A stretch of 60,106 nt of DNA from Streptosporangium minutum. Its GTDB lineage: Bacteria; Actinomycetota; Actinomycetes; Streptosporangiales; Streptosporangiaceae. The stretch is from the NCBI RefSeq assembly GCF_002149035.1, contig NZ_NGFP01000020.1, forward strand, positions 1 through 60,106, read 5' to 3'. The notes beneath the pieces are model-generated. The model was not told the DNA's origin and made no database searches. It worked only from the letters and a program-made list of their open reading frames with translations. This document shows positions 41,536-49,782 of this stretch, in pieces. A program made the position numbers and the translations under genes. The stretch's first letter is position 1. Each line of letters begins with the position of its first letter.

Positions 41536-42876
41536 TCACTTCACAAGGTTCTTCCAGCGTTGTGCCCAGTCGCTGTAGTCAGTGCATTCCCCGCCCCGGC
41601 CGCCGCAATCCCTTGTCGGGCGGGCGGCGAAGAGGACGCGCCGGAGCCAGGCGTCGTCGCGGACGCGGTAGACCTCGCACATGCGCCGGGCACGCCCCGT
41701 GCACGCCTCGGGGTTGGCCGGGGCGAGCCCCGTCCAGGCGGCGGCCGGGCGCTGCGCCTCCGCCGAGCTGGTCCAGTTCAGCCACCTGTAGGCGCAGTTC
41801 GGGCTGGCGGGCTTGGCCGCGAGCATCCACGAGTCGACCCACCCGGTCATCGGTGCCCCGTCCAGCGCCTTCATCGGCCGGCCCGCGCGCCGGAAGAGAT
41901 CCCGGTGGTACGGCAGGGCCTGGGCGAGCCGCACCGAACCCGCCGCGAGGGCCCGGATCACATCGGTGGAGTCCTTCCAGTAGACCCGGTCGGGACCGTC
42001 CCGCTCGGCGAGCAGCTTCACAGCCGCGTCGAGCTGGGCGGCGGTGAGCTGGAACGGGTCCTTGACCTCCGGCCCGGCGCCGGTCCGCGCGAGGGCCAGC
42101 GCGGCGTCGGCGATGCTCAGCGGGCTGTCCCTGATCGCCACGGGGGAGGTCGTGTAGAGGGCCTCCGGCCCCTGCGGCCTGCCCAGCTCGTAGATGACCT
42201 GGTTGACCGCCCAGAGATACGGGATGCCGTAGACCTTGCCGTCCCGCCGCAGGGCGGGCAGCTCGCGCAGCCGCTTGGGGATGTGCTTGTAGGCCTCGAT
42301 CAACGCGGTCTCGACCGGCGCGACCCTGCGCTCCGCGATCAGCAGTCCGGCCAGGTCCGGCGGGGGCGAGATGACGTCATAGGAGTTGCCGAGGAGCTTG
42401 GCGGCCATCTCCTCGCCCGTCCTGACCCGGTCGAGCTTCACCACCCGGCACCCCGTGTCCTCCTCGAAGGAGGAGACCCAGTTGGCCCTGGAGCTGGTCC
42501 CGCCGTACTCGACGTGGCCCTGGAACGTGAGCACCCGGAGCGTGCCCTCGCCCTTGCCGATGGACGCCGGGGGCTTCGGGCTGGGGCTCGTGCCGGCGCC
42601 GGCGCCCCGGGTGGGCGCCGCGGCGGCGGGAACCGTGGCCGCCGCCGCCGGGCGGCCGACGGCCGGGGATGACGGGCTCACCATCGGCGGGGCGGCGGTG
42701 AGGACCCGGGGCGACGGACTCGCCATCGGCGGGGCGGCGGTGAGGAGCCGGGCCGACGGGCTCCCCGCCGGCGGGGCGGCGCTCGCGATCCCCGCCGGGA
42801 CGGCGACGGCTAGTGCCAGCCCGCCCGCCCCCGCCAGCACTCCGAGACGCGTACGGCGGAGCCTGTCCCTGGCCAC
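41536..42876 (-). CDS. Secreted extracellular solute-binding protein (spermidine/putrescine-type), orphan
   Basis: A 446-aa protein with a Sec signal peptide (LGVLAGAGGLALAVAVPAG, cleavage near ASAAPP) but no lipobox Cys. A low-complexity Pro/Ser/Ala region with 14-residue repeats (33-105) precedes a PotD-type domain: GTLRVLTFQGHVEYGG, FEEDTGCRVVKLDRV, SYDVISPPPDLAGLLI, YGIPYLWAVNQVIYE and a WVDSWMLAAK segment. Several Cys near the C-terminus (CAYRW, ACTGRARRMCEVY, DCGGRGGEC) suggest disulfides. No permease or ATPase genes adjoin it, so it may serve a distant transporter or bind a ligand for sensing. GTG 42876 follows GGGAGG at five bases. Confidence 0.85.
   Translation of the reverse strand: MARDRLRRTRLGVLAGAGGLALAVAVPAGIASAAPPAGSPSARLLTAAPPMASPSPRVLTAAPPMVSPSSPAVGRPAAAATVPAAAAPTRGAGAGTSPSPKPPASIGKGEGTLRVLTFQGHVEYGGTSSRANWVSSFEEDTGCRVVKLDRVRTGEEMAAKLLGNSYDVISPPPDLAGLLIAERRVAPVETALIEAYKHIPKRLRELPALRRDGKVYGIPYLWAVNQVIYELGRPQGPEALYTTSPVAIRDSPLSIADAALALARTGAGPEVKDPFQLTAAQLDAAVKLLAERDGPDRVYWKDSTDVIRALAAGSVRLAQALPYHRDLFRRAGRPMKALDGAPMTGWVDSWMLAAKPASPNCAYRWLNWTSSAEAQRPAAAWTGLAPANPEACTGRARRMCEVYRVRDDAWLRRVLFAARPTRDCGGRGGECTDYSDWAQRWKNLVK
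42667..42780 (-). repeat. 42-bp in-frame repeat in the binding-protein linker
   Basis: Two full 14-residue units (SPSARLLTAAPPMA and SPSPRVLTAAPPMV) are flanked by partial copies. The DNA units are nearly identical. The unit length is a multiple of three, so the array can vary without breaking the frame; it makes an exported spacer before the binding domain. Confidence 0.85.
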
Positions 42877-42994
42877 GAAGTCCTCCCACGATGCCGGTGC
42901 CGACCTGACCGGAGCCTATCGGCCCGCTCCCCTGCCGGCAGCTCGCACGGATCTTTCCCGCCCCCGATACGACCATGGTGACCTGCGATGACAC

Positions 42995-43034
42995 GGCGGA
43001 GCCCGGGGAGCGAGGTCGCTCCCCGGGCTCCGCC
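42995..43034. terminator. Strong terminator hairpin after mmsA
   Basis: A 19-bp perfect stem (GGCGGAGCCCGGGGAGCGA and its complement) with a 2-base centre, just past the mmsA stop at 43044. It separates mmsA from the promoter of the binding-protein gene. Confidence 0.85.
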
Positions 43035-43043
43035 GCGCCGAGA

Positions 43044-44549
43044 CTACCTGTTGGTCGGGAACCCCAGGTTGACGCCGCCGTGGCTCGGGTCGAGCCAGCG
43101 CGACGTGACGACCTTGCCCCGGGTGTAGAAGTGCACGCCCTCGGTCCCGTGGACGTGGGTGTCGCCGAACAGCGAGGCCTTCCAGCCGCCGAAGCTGTAG
43201 AAGGCCATCGGCACCGGGATCGGCACGTTGATGCCGATCATGCCGACCTCCACCTCGTTCTGGAAGCGCCGGGCGGCGCCGCCGTCGTTGGTGAAGACCG
43301 TGGTGCCGTTGCCGAACTCACCGCCGTTGATCAGCTCCACCCCCTCCTCGTAGGAGGACACGCGCACGATCGCCAGGACCGGGCCGAAGATCTCCTCCCG
43401 GTGGACCCGGGATTCGGCCGGGACGTGGTCGAGGACCGTGGGGCCGAGCCAGAAGCCCGGGGTCTCGGCCGCCGTGGTGCCGCCCATGATCGGGGTCTGG
43501 CGGCCGTCCACGACGAGCTTGGCGCCCTCGGCGACGCCCAGGTCGAGGTAGGAGGCGACCTTGTCACGGTGGACCTCGGTGACCAGGGGGCCCATCTGGG
43601 AGGCGGGGTCGTCGCCGGGGCCGATGGTCAGCTCGGAGACGCGGGAGACGATCTTGTCGACCAGCTCGTCGCCGACCGGGTCCACCGCCAGCACGACGGA
43701 GATCGCCATGCAGCGCTCCCCCGCCGAGCCGAAGCCCGCCGACACCGCGGCGTCGGCGACGAGGTCGAGGTCGGCGTCGGGGAGCACGAGCATGTGGTTC
43801 TTGGCGCCGCCCAGCGCCTGGACCCGCTTGCCGTGGGAGGTGCCGGTCTCGTAGACGTACTTGGCGATGGGCGTGGACCCGACGAAGGAGACGGCGCGCA
43901 CGTCCGGGTGCTCCAGCAGCCGGTCCACCGCCACCTTGTCGCCCTGGACGACGCTGAAGATGCCGTCCGGCAGCCCGGCCTCCTTCCAGAGCGAGGCCAT
44001 CAGCAGCGAGGCCGACGGGTCCTTCTCGGACGGCTTGAGGATGAAGGCGTTGCCCGCGGCGATCGCGATCGGGAACATCCACATCGGCACCATGGCCGGG
44101 AAGTTGAACGGGGTGATGCCGGCGACGACGCCCAGCGGCTGGCGGATCGAGAAGGAGTCGACCCGGGTGGAGACGCCCTCGGAGAAGCCGCCCTTGAGCA
44201 GGTGGGGGATGCCGCAGGCGAACTCCACGACCTCCAGGCCGCGGGCCACCTCGCCCAGCGCGTCGGAGTGGACCTTGCCGTGCTCGGCGGAGATGAGCCG
44301 GGCGATCTCGTCCTGGTTGGCGTACATCAGCTCGCGGAAGCGGAACAGCACCCGCGCCCGCTTGACCAGCGAGGCGTCCCGCCAGGCCGGGAAGGCCGCC
44401 ACGGCGGCGGCCACGGCCGCGTCGACCTCGGCCACCGACGCCAGCTGGACATGCCCGCTCACCTCACCCGTCGCCGGATTGAAGATCTCGGACGTGCGGC
44501 CGGCGCCCTCGGCGGGAGCGCCGTTGATCCAATGGGTGACGTTCTTCAT
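43044..44549 (-). CDS. mmsA: CoA-acylating methylmalonate-semialdehyde dehydrogenase
   Basis: A 501-aa cytosolic enzyme that oxidises methylmalonate or malonate semialdehyde to propionyl- or acetyl-CoA with NAD and CoA (valine, beta-alanine and pyrimidine breakdown). The family pattern is clear: TPFNFPAMVPMWMFPIAIA, the catalytic Cys in AGERCMAISVV, and the C-terminus INVPIPVPMAFYSFGGWKASLFGD, specific to MmsA. The ATGA overlap with the upstream aminotransferase fixes the start and shows coupling; GAGGTGG also precedes it. Confidence 0.96.
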   Translation of the reverse strand: MKNVTHWINGAPAEGAGRTSEIFNPATGEVSGHVQLASVAEVDAAVAAAVAAFPAWRDASLVKRARVLFRFRELMYANQDEIARLISAEHGKVHSDALGEVARGLEVVEFACGIPHLLKGGFSEGVSTRVDSFSIRQPLGVVAGITPFNFPAMVPMWMFPIAIAAGNAFILKPSEKDPSASLLMASLWKEAGLPDGIFSVVQGDKVAVDRLLEHPDVRAVSFVGSTPIAKYVYETGTSHGKRVQALGGAKNHMLVLPDADLDLVADAAVSAGFGSAGERCMAISVVLAVDPVGDELVDKIVSRVSELTIGPGDDPASQMGPLVTEVHRDKVASYLDLGVAEGAKLVVDGRQTPIMGGTTAAETPGFWLGPTVLDHVPAESRVHREEIFGPVLAIVRVSSYEEGVELINGGEFGNGTTVFTNDGGAARRFQNEVEVGMIGINVPIPVPMAFYSFGGWKASLFGDTHVHGTEGVHFYTRGKVVTSRWLDPSHGGVNLGFPTNR

Positions 44550-45847
44550 GACGGGACCACCTCAGCGTTGATGACTTCGAGTGCGTTGACGATGATCCCG
44601 AGACCCTCGGCGGCCTCGTCCGGCGTCAGGGTGAGCGGCGGGGCCATGCGGAGCACGTTGCCGTACAGGCCGCCCTTGCCCGCGAGCAGACCTGCCTTCT
44701 TGGTCTCCTCCATGAACCGGGCCGCGAGCGCCGGGGAGGGCTCGCCGGTCGCCGGGTCGACGAGCTCGACGGCGAACATCAGGCCCTTCCCGCGGACGTC
44801 GCCGACGATCGGCAGGCGCGGCGCGGCCTCGCGGAGCCCGTCGATGATCAGGGCGCCGGTCCGGGCGGCGTTCGCCTGCAGGTCGTGGTCGAGGACGTAG
44901 TCCAGCGTCGCGTTGGCGGCGGCCATCGAGATCGGGTTGCCGCCGAAGGTCGCGAGGCCGACAGCGTGCAGGTTGTCCATCAGGTCGCCGCGGGCCACGA
45001 CGCCGCCGACCGCGAAGCCGTTGCCCAGCCCCTTGGCGAAGGTCATCATGTCCGGCGTGACGCCGTGGTTCTGGATACCGAAGAACGCCGAGCCGGTACG
45101 GCCCCAGCCGGTCTGCACCTCGTCGGAGACGAACAGGATGCCCTGCTCGTCCAGGACCTCCTTGTAGGCGGCGAACAGCCCGTCGGGGGCCATGGTGAAC
45201 CCGCCCACGCCCTGGATCGGCTCGGCGATCAGCGCGGCCACGTCACCGCCGACGGATGTGGCGAGCACGTGGCGCAGGTCGTCGACGCAGACCTTGATGT
45301 AGTCGGCGTCCGACAGCCCGCGGAACTGGGTGAGGTGACGGTCGGCGCCGTGCAGGAAGTGCACATTCAGCGGCGACAGCGAGTTGTTCTTCCAGGCGCG
45401 GTTGCCGGTCACGCCGACCGTGCCGAAGGAGCGGCCGTGGTAGCTCTGCCGCATGGCGAACACCTGGTCGGACTTGCGCGCGTAGGTCGCCAGCAGCAGC
45501 GCGGTCTCGTTGGCCTCGGTGCCGGAGTTGGTGAAGAAGACCTTCGCGTCCTTGATCCCGGACAGCTTGGCGATCTTCTCGGCGAGCTCGACCTGGCCGC
45601 GGAGCAGGTAGACCGTGGAGGTGTGGACGACCCCGGTGGCGAGCTGACGCTCGACGGCCTCGCGCACCTCGGGCACGTCGTACCCGATCATGTTGGTCAG
45701 GATGCCCGCGAAAAAGTCCAGATAGCTCTTCCCCGACGCGTCGACGACCCGGTTGCCCTTGCCGCCGACGATCTCGATGGGCTCGTTGTAATAGAGGGCC
45801 AGCCAGTTGGGCATTACCGCCCGGTGGCGGGCAAGAAGGTCCGACAT
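44546..45847 (-). CDS. Class III aminotransferase (beta-alanine or omega-amino acid type)
   Basis: A 433-aa PLP enzyme: FFTNSGTEANETALLLA (phosphate cup), RQSYHGRSFGTVGVTG, LFVSDEVQTGWGRTG (Asp) and DMMTFAKGLGNGFAVGG (PLP Lys). Because it is coupled to mmsA, its product is probably a semialdehyde that MmsA oxidises, for example from beta-alanine or 3-aminoisobutyrate. ATG 45847 is preferred over the TTG at 45889 because MSDLLARHRAVMPNW is the common N-terminus. No Shine-Dalgarno site is seen but GATACT lies six bases upstream, so it may be leaderless. Confidence 0.93.
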   Translation of the reverse strand: MSDLLARHRAVMPNWLALYYNEPIEIVGGKGNRVVDASGKSYLDFFAGILTNMIGYDVPEVREAVERQLATGVVHTSTVYLLRGQVELAEKIAKLSGIKDAKVFFTNSGTEANETALLLATYARKSDQVFAMRQSYHGRSFGTVGVTGNRAWKNNSLSPLNVHFLHGADRHLTQFRGLSDADYIKVCVDDLRHVLATSVGGDVAALIAEPIQGVGGFTMAPDGLFAAYKEVLDEQGILFVSDEVQTGWGRTGSAFFGIQNHGVTPDMMTFAKGLGNGFAVGGVVARGDLMDNLHAVGLATFGGNPISMAAANATLDYVLDHDLQANAARTGALIIDGLREAAPRLPIVGDVRGKGLMFAVELVDPATGEPSPALAARFMEETKKAGLLAGKGGLYGNVLRMAPPLTLTPDEAAEGLGIIVNALEVINAEVVPS

Positions 45848-46029
45848 GTATCGAGTATCGCCGCTCGGGACGACCACTCCTACCGTCAACGTGTCGGGAG
45901 ATAGTCGCTAAAGCCGTCACACTGTAATCTTCGGACCCGCACGGCCCGTCGGCGACGCCCAGGCCGCCTCCCCAGCCCTCCCCGCCTTCCCGGATCCGCG
46001 CGGCACCGCCGGCGCGGCCGTCCGGGCCT

Positions 46030-46081
46030 CCTTCCCGGGCTGCCTTCCCGGGCTGCCTTCACCGGCCGCCTTCACGGACCG
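46030..46081. repeat. 13-bp tandem repeat, four copies
   Basis: Units begin at 46030, 46043, 46056 and 46069. The first two are identical (CCTTCCCGGGCTG) and the last two diverge (CCTTCACCGGCCG, CCTTCACGGACCG). They run directly into the hairpin at 46086. Confidence 0.85.
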
Positions 46082-46085
46082 GAGG

Positions 46086-46134
46086 GCCCTGTACGGCTTG
46101 CGCCCTGCGACGGGCGGCGCAAGCCGTACAGGGC
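46086..46134. terminator. Long hairpin sharing its arm sequence with that at 57723
   Basis: A 19-bp perfect stem (GCCCTGTACGGCTTGCGCC and its complement) with an 11-base loop. The arm core GGCGCAAGCCGTAC is also the arm core of the hairpin after the cupin gene at 57723-57763, but there the arms are in the reverse order. It could be a terminator, though the nearest gene end is over 200 bases away. Confidence 0.6.
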
Positions 46135-46276
46135 ATCGGGCGGAGCACCCCCCAGGTTCCCCGCCCGGGCTTCAGCGGTCAGCGGCTCGCGGATTCATCG
46201 TCGCCCAGATTTCCCACTAAAGCAATCTGAAATACATGAATTTTTGCGAGCCTTTCCGCCGGGCATTCCCCATAGG

Positions 46277-46316
46277 CGTCGGTGGCCGGCCCGCTCCGTG
46301 GGATCGGCCACCGACG
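46277..46316. terminator. Hairpin downstream of the MFS exporter gene
   Basis: A 12-bp perfect stem (CGTCGGTGGCCG / CGGCCACCGACG), with a further GCCC/GGG pairing possible inside, lies 36 bases past the minus-strand stop at 46352. Confidence 0.7.
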
Positions 46317-46351
46317 TGTGGACGTACGAGCTCGGCAGCCTGGCGAACCTC

Positions 46352-47860
46352 TCAGCTCCCCGTCTCCACCAGGCCCGGCTCCGGGGCCGGGGCCGCGGGG
46401 GCCGGGCGCAGCACCGCGAACGCCAGAGCGGCGGCCGCGAGGGTGAAGCCGACGCCCACCCAGGAGCCGAACGACATGGCCGAGATGAACGCGTCCCGGG
46501 CGGTCCGGATCAGTCCCGGGTCGCCGAGCAGGATCGCGCCGCCGATCGAGTCCCTCGCGACGGCCGGGGCCCCGACGGGCATCGACGAGGTGTAGACCCC
46601 GGCCAGCACGCTGCCGAGCACGGCCACGCTGAGCGCCATCCCCACCTGCTGGACGGTGTCGTTGAGCGCCGATCCCACGCCGGCGTGCTCGGACGGCACC
46701 GCGCCCATCAGGGTCGCGTAGGCCGCGGGACCCGCGAGACCGCCGCCGACGCCCATGAGCATCAGACCGGAGATCATCACGCCGTACCCGGTGTCGGCGG
46801 TCATGAAGGCGAGCACGCCGAAGCCGAGGGCCATCACGCCCAGCCCCAGCGCCACCAGCGTGCGGTTGCTGACCTTCTGCCCGAGACCCGCGCCGACGCC
46901 GTTGAAGATCGCGGCGGCCACGGCGTACGGCAGCAGCGCGAGACCGGCCTGCATGGGACCGTAGCCCAGCACGAACTGCAGATACTGGGTGAGCATCAGC
47001 AGCAGCGCACCGGTGCCGAACGACATCAGCACGATCGAGAACGACGAGCCGCTGAAGTTGCGGTCGCGGAACAGTTGGAGCGGCAGCATCGGCTGCTCGG
47101 CCCGCCGCTCCCACAGCACGAACCCGCCCAGCGCCAGGACGGCCAGCACGGCGGCCACCAGCACCTGGGGTGAGGTCCAGCCCTTACCCGGCGCCGAGAT
47201 GACCACGAAGACCAGGGCGCTCATGCCGACGGTGGACAGCAGCACGCCGACCGGATCGAGCCGGCGGGCCGGACCGCGCGTCTCGGGCATCAGCAGCACC
47301 GCCGCGAGGATGGCGACGAGTGTGATCGGCACGTTGAGCAGGAAGATCGAGCCCCACCAGTAGTGCTCCAGCAGGAAGCCGCCCAGCGTGGGGCCGGCGA
47401 TCACACCGACCATGGCCACCGCGCTCCAGGCGGCGATGGCCTTGCGGCGCTCGTTATCGTCGAAGACGGTGATCAGGATCGACAGGGTGCTCGGCATCAG
47501 GATGGAGCCGCCGACGCCCATCAGCGCGCGTGCGGCGATGAGCTGCCAGGGCTCGGTGACCAGCAGCGCGACGAGCGAGGCCCCGCCGAAGAGGACGAGG
47601 CCGATGATCAGGAAACGCTTGCGCCCGTAACGGTCGGACAGGCTGCCCGAGGTGAGCAGCAGACCGGCGAAGACCAGGATGTAGGCGTCGATGATCCACT
47701 GGATGTCGGAGGGGCTGGCGCCCAGGTCCGTCATCAAGGCCGGGATGGCCAGGTTCAGCACGGTGTTGTCCACCACGAGGACCAGCAGGCTCAGGCAGAG
47801 CACGCCCAGGATCCACCAACGCCGGGGGTCGGGCTCGGCCCGTACAGTGTTCGATGTCAC
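46352..47860 (-). CDS. MFS drug exporter, DHA2 family
   Basis: A 502-aa, probably 14-helix proton antiporter. TM1 includes LVVDNTVLNLAIPALMTDLG (motif D1), then SDRYGRKRFLI (motif A), ALMGVGGSILMPSTLS, and GVIAGPTLGGFLLEHYWWGSIF (motif C). The C-terminal part GSALNDTVQQVGMALSVAVLGSVL is typical of EmrB/QacA-type exporters of antibiotics. Start GTG 47860 is supported by TTCGCA-N18-TACGCT ending six bases upstream, which implies a leaderless mRNA; a GTG two codons upstream is possible. It is divergent from its likely TetR repressor. Confidence 0.93.
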   Translation of the reverse strand: MTSNTVRAEPDPRRWWILGVLCLSLLVLVVDNTVLNLAIPALMTDLGASPSDIQWIIDAYILVFAGLLLTSGSLSDRYGRKRFLIIGLVLFGGASLVALLVTEPWQLIAARALMGVGGSILMPSTLSILITVFDDNERRKAIAAWSAVAMVGVIAGPTLGGFLLEHYWWGSIFLLNVPITLVAILAAVLLMPETRGPARRLDPVGVLLSTVGMSALVFVVISAPGKGWTSPQVLVAAVLAVLALGGFVLWERRAEQPMLPLQLFRDRNFSGSSFSIVLMSFGTGALLLMLTQYLQFVLGYGPMQAGLALLPYAVAAAIFNGVGAGLGQKVSNRTLVALGLGVMALGFGVLAFMTADTGYGVMISGLMLMGVGGGLAGPAAYATLMGAVPSEHAGVGSALNDTVQQVGMALSVAVLGSVLAGVYTSSMPVGAPAVARDSIGGAILLGDPGLIRTARDAFISAMSFGSWVGVGFTLAAAALAFAVLRPAPAAPAPEPGLVETGS

Positions 47861-47914
47861 TCGCACAGCGTACGACAGACTCGAACAGTGTGCGAATGGA
47901 TTTATGCTTATGGA
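47861..47914. promoter_or_regulatory. Compact divergent promoter and operator of MFS and TetR genes
   Basis: Only 54 bases separate the two GTG starts. On the minus strand TTCGCA (47896-47891) and TACGCT (47872-47867) form a promoter, and on the plus strand TATGCT (47903-47908) lies six bases before the TetR start. Inverted TCGCACA (47861-47867) and TGTGCGA (47889-47895) bracket the region, and GTTCGA/TCGAAC halves (47849-47854, 47881-47886) add a second dyad. TetR binding would silence both genes. Confidence 0.6.
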
Positions 47915-48694
47915 GTGAAACAGCACTTCAGCTCGGTCTGGACCCGCGAGAACCGCCCCGCCAAGAGCACGGCACTCAGCCGTGACCAGATCGTGCGCGC
48001 GGCCATGGAGCTGCTCGACGCCGAAGGCCTCGACGCGCTGAGCATGCGCCGCCTGGGCGCCAGGCTCGGTTCCGGCGCGACCAGCATCTACTGGCACGTG
48101 GCCAACAAGGACGAGCTGCTCGAACTGGTCATGGACGAGGTCTTCGGCAAGGTCGCCCTGCCCGACCCCAGCGTGGTCGGCTGGCGGGACGCGGCCTCGA
48201 TGTTCGCCTACGGCCTGCGTACGGCGCTCTTCGAACACCCCTGGTCGGTCGCGCTGGTCGGCACCAGGCCGTCCCTGGGCCCCAACGCGATGGAGATATC
48301 GGCCCGGCTGCTGAGGACGTTCTCGCTGGCGGGGTTCGAGGGCATGGCACTGGACTACGCCTCGTCCACGCTGATGTCCTACGTGCTGGGCGTGACCACG
48401 CCCGAGATCGCCTGGCGCGCCGCCATGGCCGGCGCCGAGCTGAGCGACGAAGGGCTGATGGCCGGAATGAAGTCCGCGGTGGACAGGGCCGCCGTCGACC
48501 ATCCCGAGCTGGCGGCACGCTACGCGGAGTACGCCGGCATGGACCCGGGCACCAGCCGCGAGCTCAACTTCGACTTCGGCCTGACCTGCATCCTCGACGG
48601 CCTGCAGGAACGCCTGAGGCAGGCCTCCATGGAGCCCGGGGCCACGAGGCCCGGAACGGCGACCCCCCATGAGGCCGGAAGCTCCAAAGCCTGA
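47915..48694 (+). CDS. TetR-family regulator with TetR-class C-terminal domain
   Basis: A 259-aa repressor, longer than the usual 190-210 aa. The N-terminal helix-turn-helix is at about 22-69 (IVRAAMELLDAEGLDALSMR, then GARLGSGATSIYWHVANKD). The C-terminal domain resembles TetR_C_1 (tetracycline repressor class), with FEHPWSVALVGTRPSLGP and LDYASSTLMSYVLGV. A Pro/Gly-rich tail of about 25 residues (MEPGATRPGTATPHEAG) is likely disordered. The GTG start is set by the -10 element six bases upstream. It is divergent from the MFS exporter and is its likely regulator. Confidence 0.9.
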   Translation: MKQHFSSVWTRENRPAKSTALSRDQIVRAAMELLDAEGLDALSMRRLGARLGSGATSIYWHVANKDELLELVMDEVFGKVALPDPSVVGWRDAASMFAYGLRTALFEHPWSVALVGTRPSLGPNAMEISARLLRTFSLAGFEGMALDYASSTLMSYVLGVTTPEIAWRAAMAGAELSDEGLMAGMKSAVDRAAVDHPELAARYAEYAGMDPGTSRELNFDFGLTCILDGLQERLRQASMEPGATRPGTATPHEAGSSKA

Positions 48695-48720
48695 AACGGC
48701 GGCCTCTCACGGACGGCCCC

Positions 48721-49644
48721 CTACGAGGACGCCGACACGGCCGTGGTCTCCTCCCCCGCCGGGTCCTCCGGCGAGGCATCGCCACGGACGGGAGTCGCCA
48801 GGATGCCCCAGACCGCACCGGCCAGCACGACCGCACCGCCCGCGAGCTGCGGCCACGACAGGGTCCCGCCCAGCAGCAGCCACGCGGCGAGCACCGCCAC
48901 GACGGGCTCCAGCATGCTGAGGATCGACGCGCGGACCGGGCCGAGCGTCGTCGCCCCGGCGAAGAACAGCGCGATCGCAAGCACGGTCGACACGATCGCC
49001 ACAGCCGCCGCCCAGACCCAGCCCGCCGGCGCGAAACCGAGGTCCAGCCCGCCGAGCGCCAGCCCGAGGAGCGCGAACGACCCCGTGGCGAACATCGTCA
49101 GATAGGCCGTGGTGACCGCGGGAGACAGCGAGGCGGACACCCTGCTGCCCAGGACGATGTAGAAGGCGTAGGTCACGGCGGCCCCGACCGCCGCGAGCAC
49201 GCCGAGAAGGTCGAGGCCCGCGTCGAGCCGGCCCACCACCAGCGTCAGCCCGGCCAGCGACACCAGGATCGGCCCGACGACGCTCCAGCTCACGCGTGTC
49301 CGTTCCACCACCGCCGACAGGACCGAGACCAGCCCCGGATACAGGTACAGCAGCAGCACCGCGAGGGCCGGCGCGATGCGCTGGACCGCCGTGAAGTACA
49401 GCAGCGACTGGGCCGCGTACATGCCGCCGCCCAGCAGCGCGAGGGTCGCCCACTGCCGCCCCGTCAGCCGGCCGAGCCTGCCACGCAGCCCCAGCCAGCC
49501 GAGGAACACCGCCGCCGCGATCGCGAACCGCAGCAGCAGGAGCGTCGTCACCGACATCCCCGTGCCGTACGCGTAGAACGCGAAGACGGGCATGAGCCCG
49601 AACGCCGACGCCGAGACCAGCGTCGCCACGACACCGCGTCGCAT
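48721..49644 (-). CDS. DMT-superfamily (EamA) transporter
   Basis: A 307-aa membrane protein with ten predicted helices in two EamA halves. The first half opens with ATLVSASAFGLMPVFAFYA and contains YLYPGLVSVLSAVVERTRV; the second contains YAFYIVLGSRVSASLSP and ASILSMLEPVVAVLAAWLLL, typical of EamA repeats. It would export or exchange a metabolite; the substrate is unknown. ATG 49644 is preferred over three GTG codons just upstream, since GGGGG lies eight bases before it. It faces the MFS/TetR pair across a short gap and lies downstream of the hybrid kinase on the same strand. Confidence 0.9.
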   Translation of the reverse strand: MRRGVVATLVSASAFGLMPVFAFYAYGTGMSVTTLLLLRFAIAAAVFLGWLGLRGRLGRLTGRQWATLALLGGGMYAAQSLLYFTAVQRIAPALAVLLLYLYPGLVSVLSAVVERTRVSWSVVGPILVSLAGLTLVVGRLDAGLDLLGVLAAVGAAVTYAFYIVLGSRVSASLSPAVTTAYLTMFATGSFALLGLALGGLDLGFAPAGWVWAAAVAIVSTVLAIALFFAGATTLGPVRASILSMLEPVVAVLAAWLLLGGTLSWPQLAGGAVVLAGAVWGILATPVRGDASPEDPAGEETTAVSASS

Positions 49645-49782
49645 CACCACCACCCCCGCCGAGCATTGTGACCCACGGGCCCGGGGTGTCCTTCCCCGCG
49701 CCCGGCGGGACGGATGCCCGGGGCCGCCCGGCGGGACGGCGGGACCGCCGCCGGGCGCCCGTTCACGTGCGGCGGGGTCCGT

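Larger units (their letters stand above)
45848..46351. other. 504-bp intergenic region with repeats and two hairpins
   Basis: Between the aminotransferase start and the MFS exporter stop. It holds a 13-bp tandem repeat (46030-46081), a 19-bp-stem hairpin (46086-46134), an AT-rich stretch (about 46200-46245) and the exporter's probable terminator (46277-46316). Short ATG-started frames there end within about ten codons, so I see no gene. Confidence 0.6.

Noticed and set aside
46135-46260. Possible small gene in the gap after the aminotransferase
   Set aside because: ATG-started frames on both strands end within about ten codons, and no ribosome site supports them.
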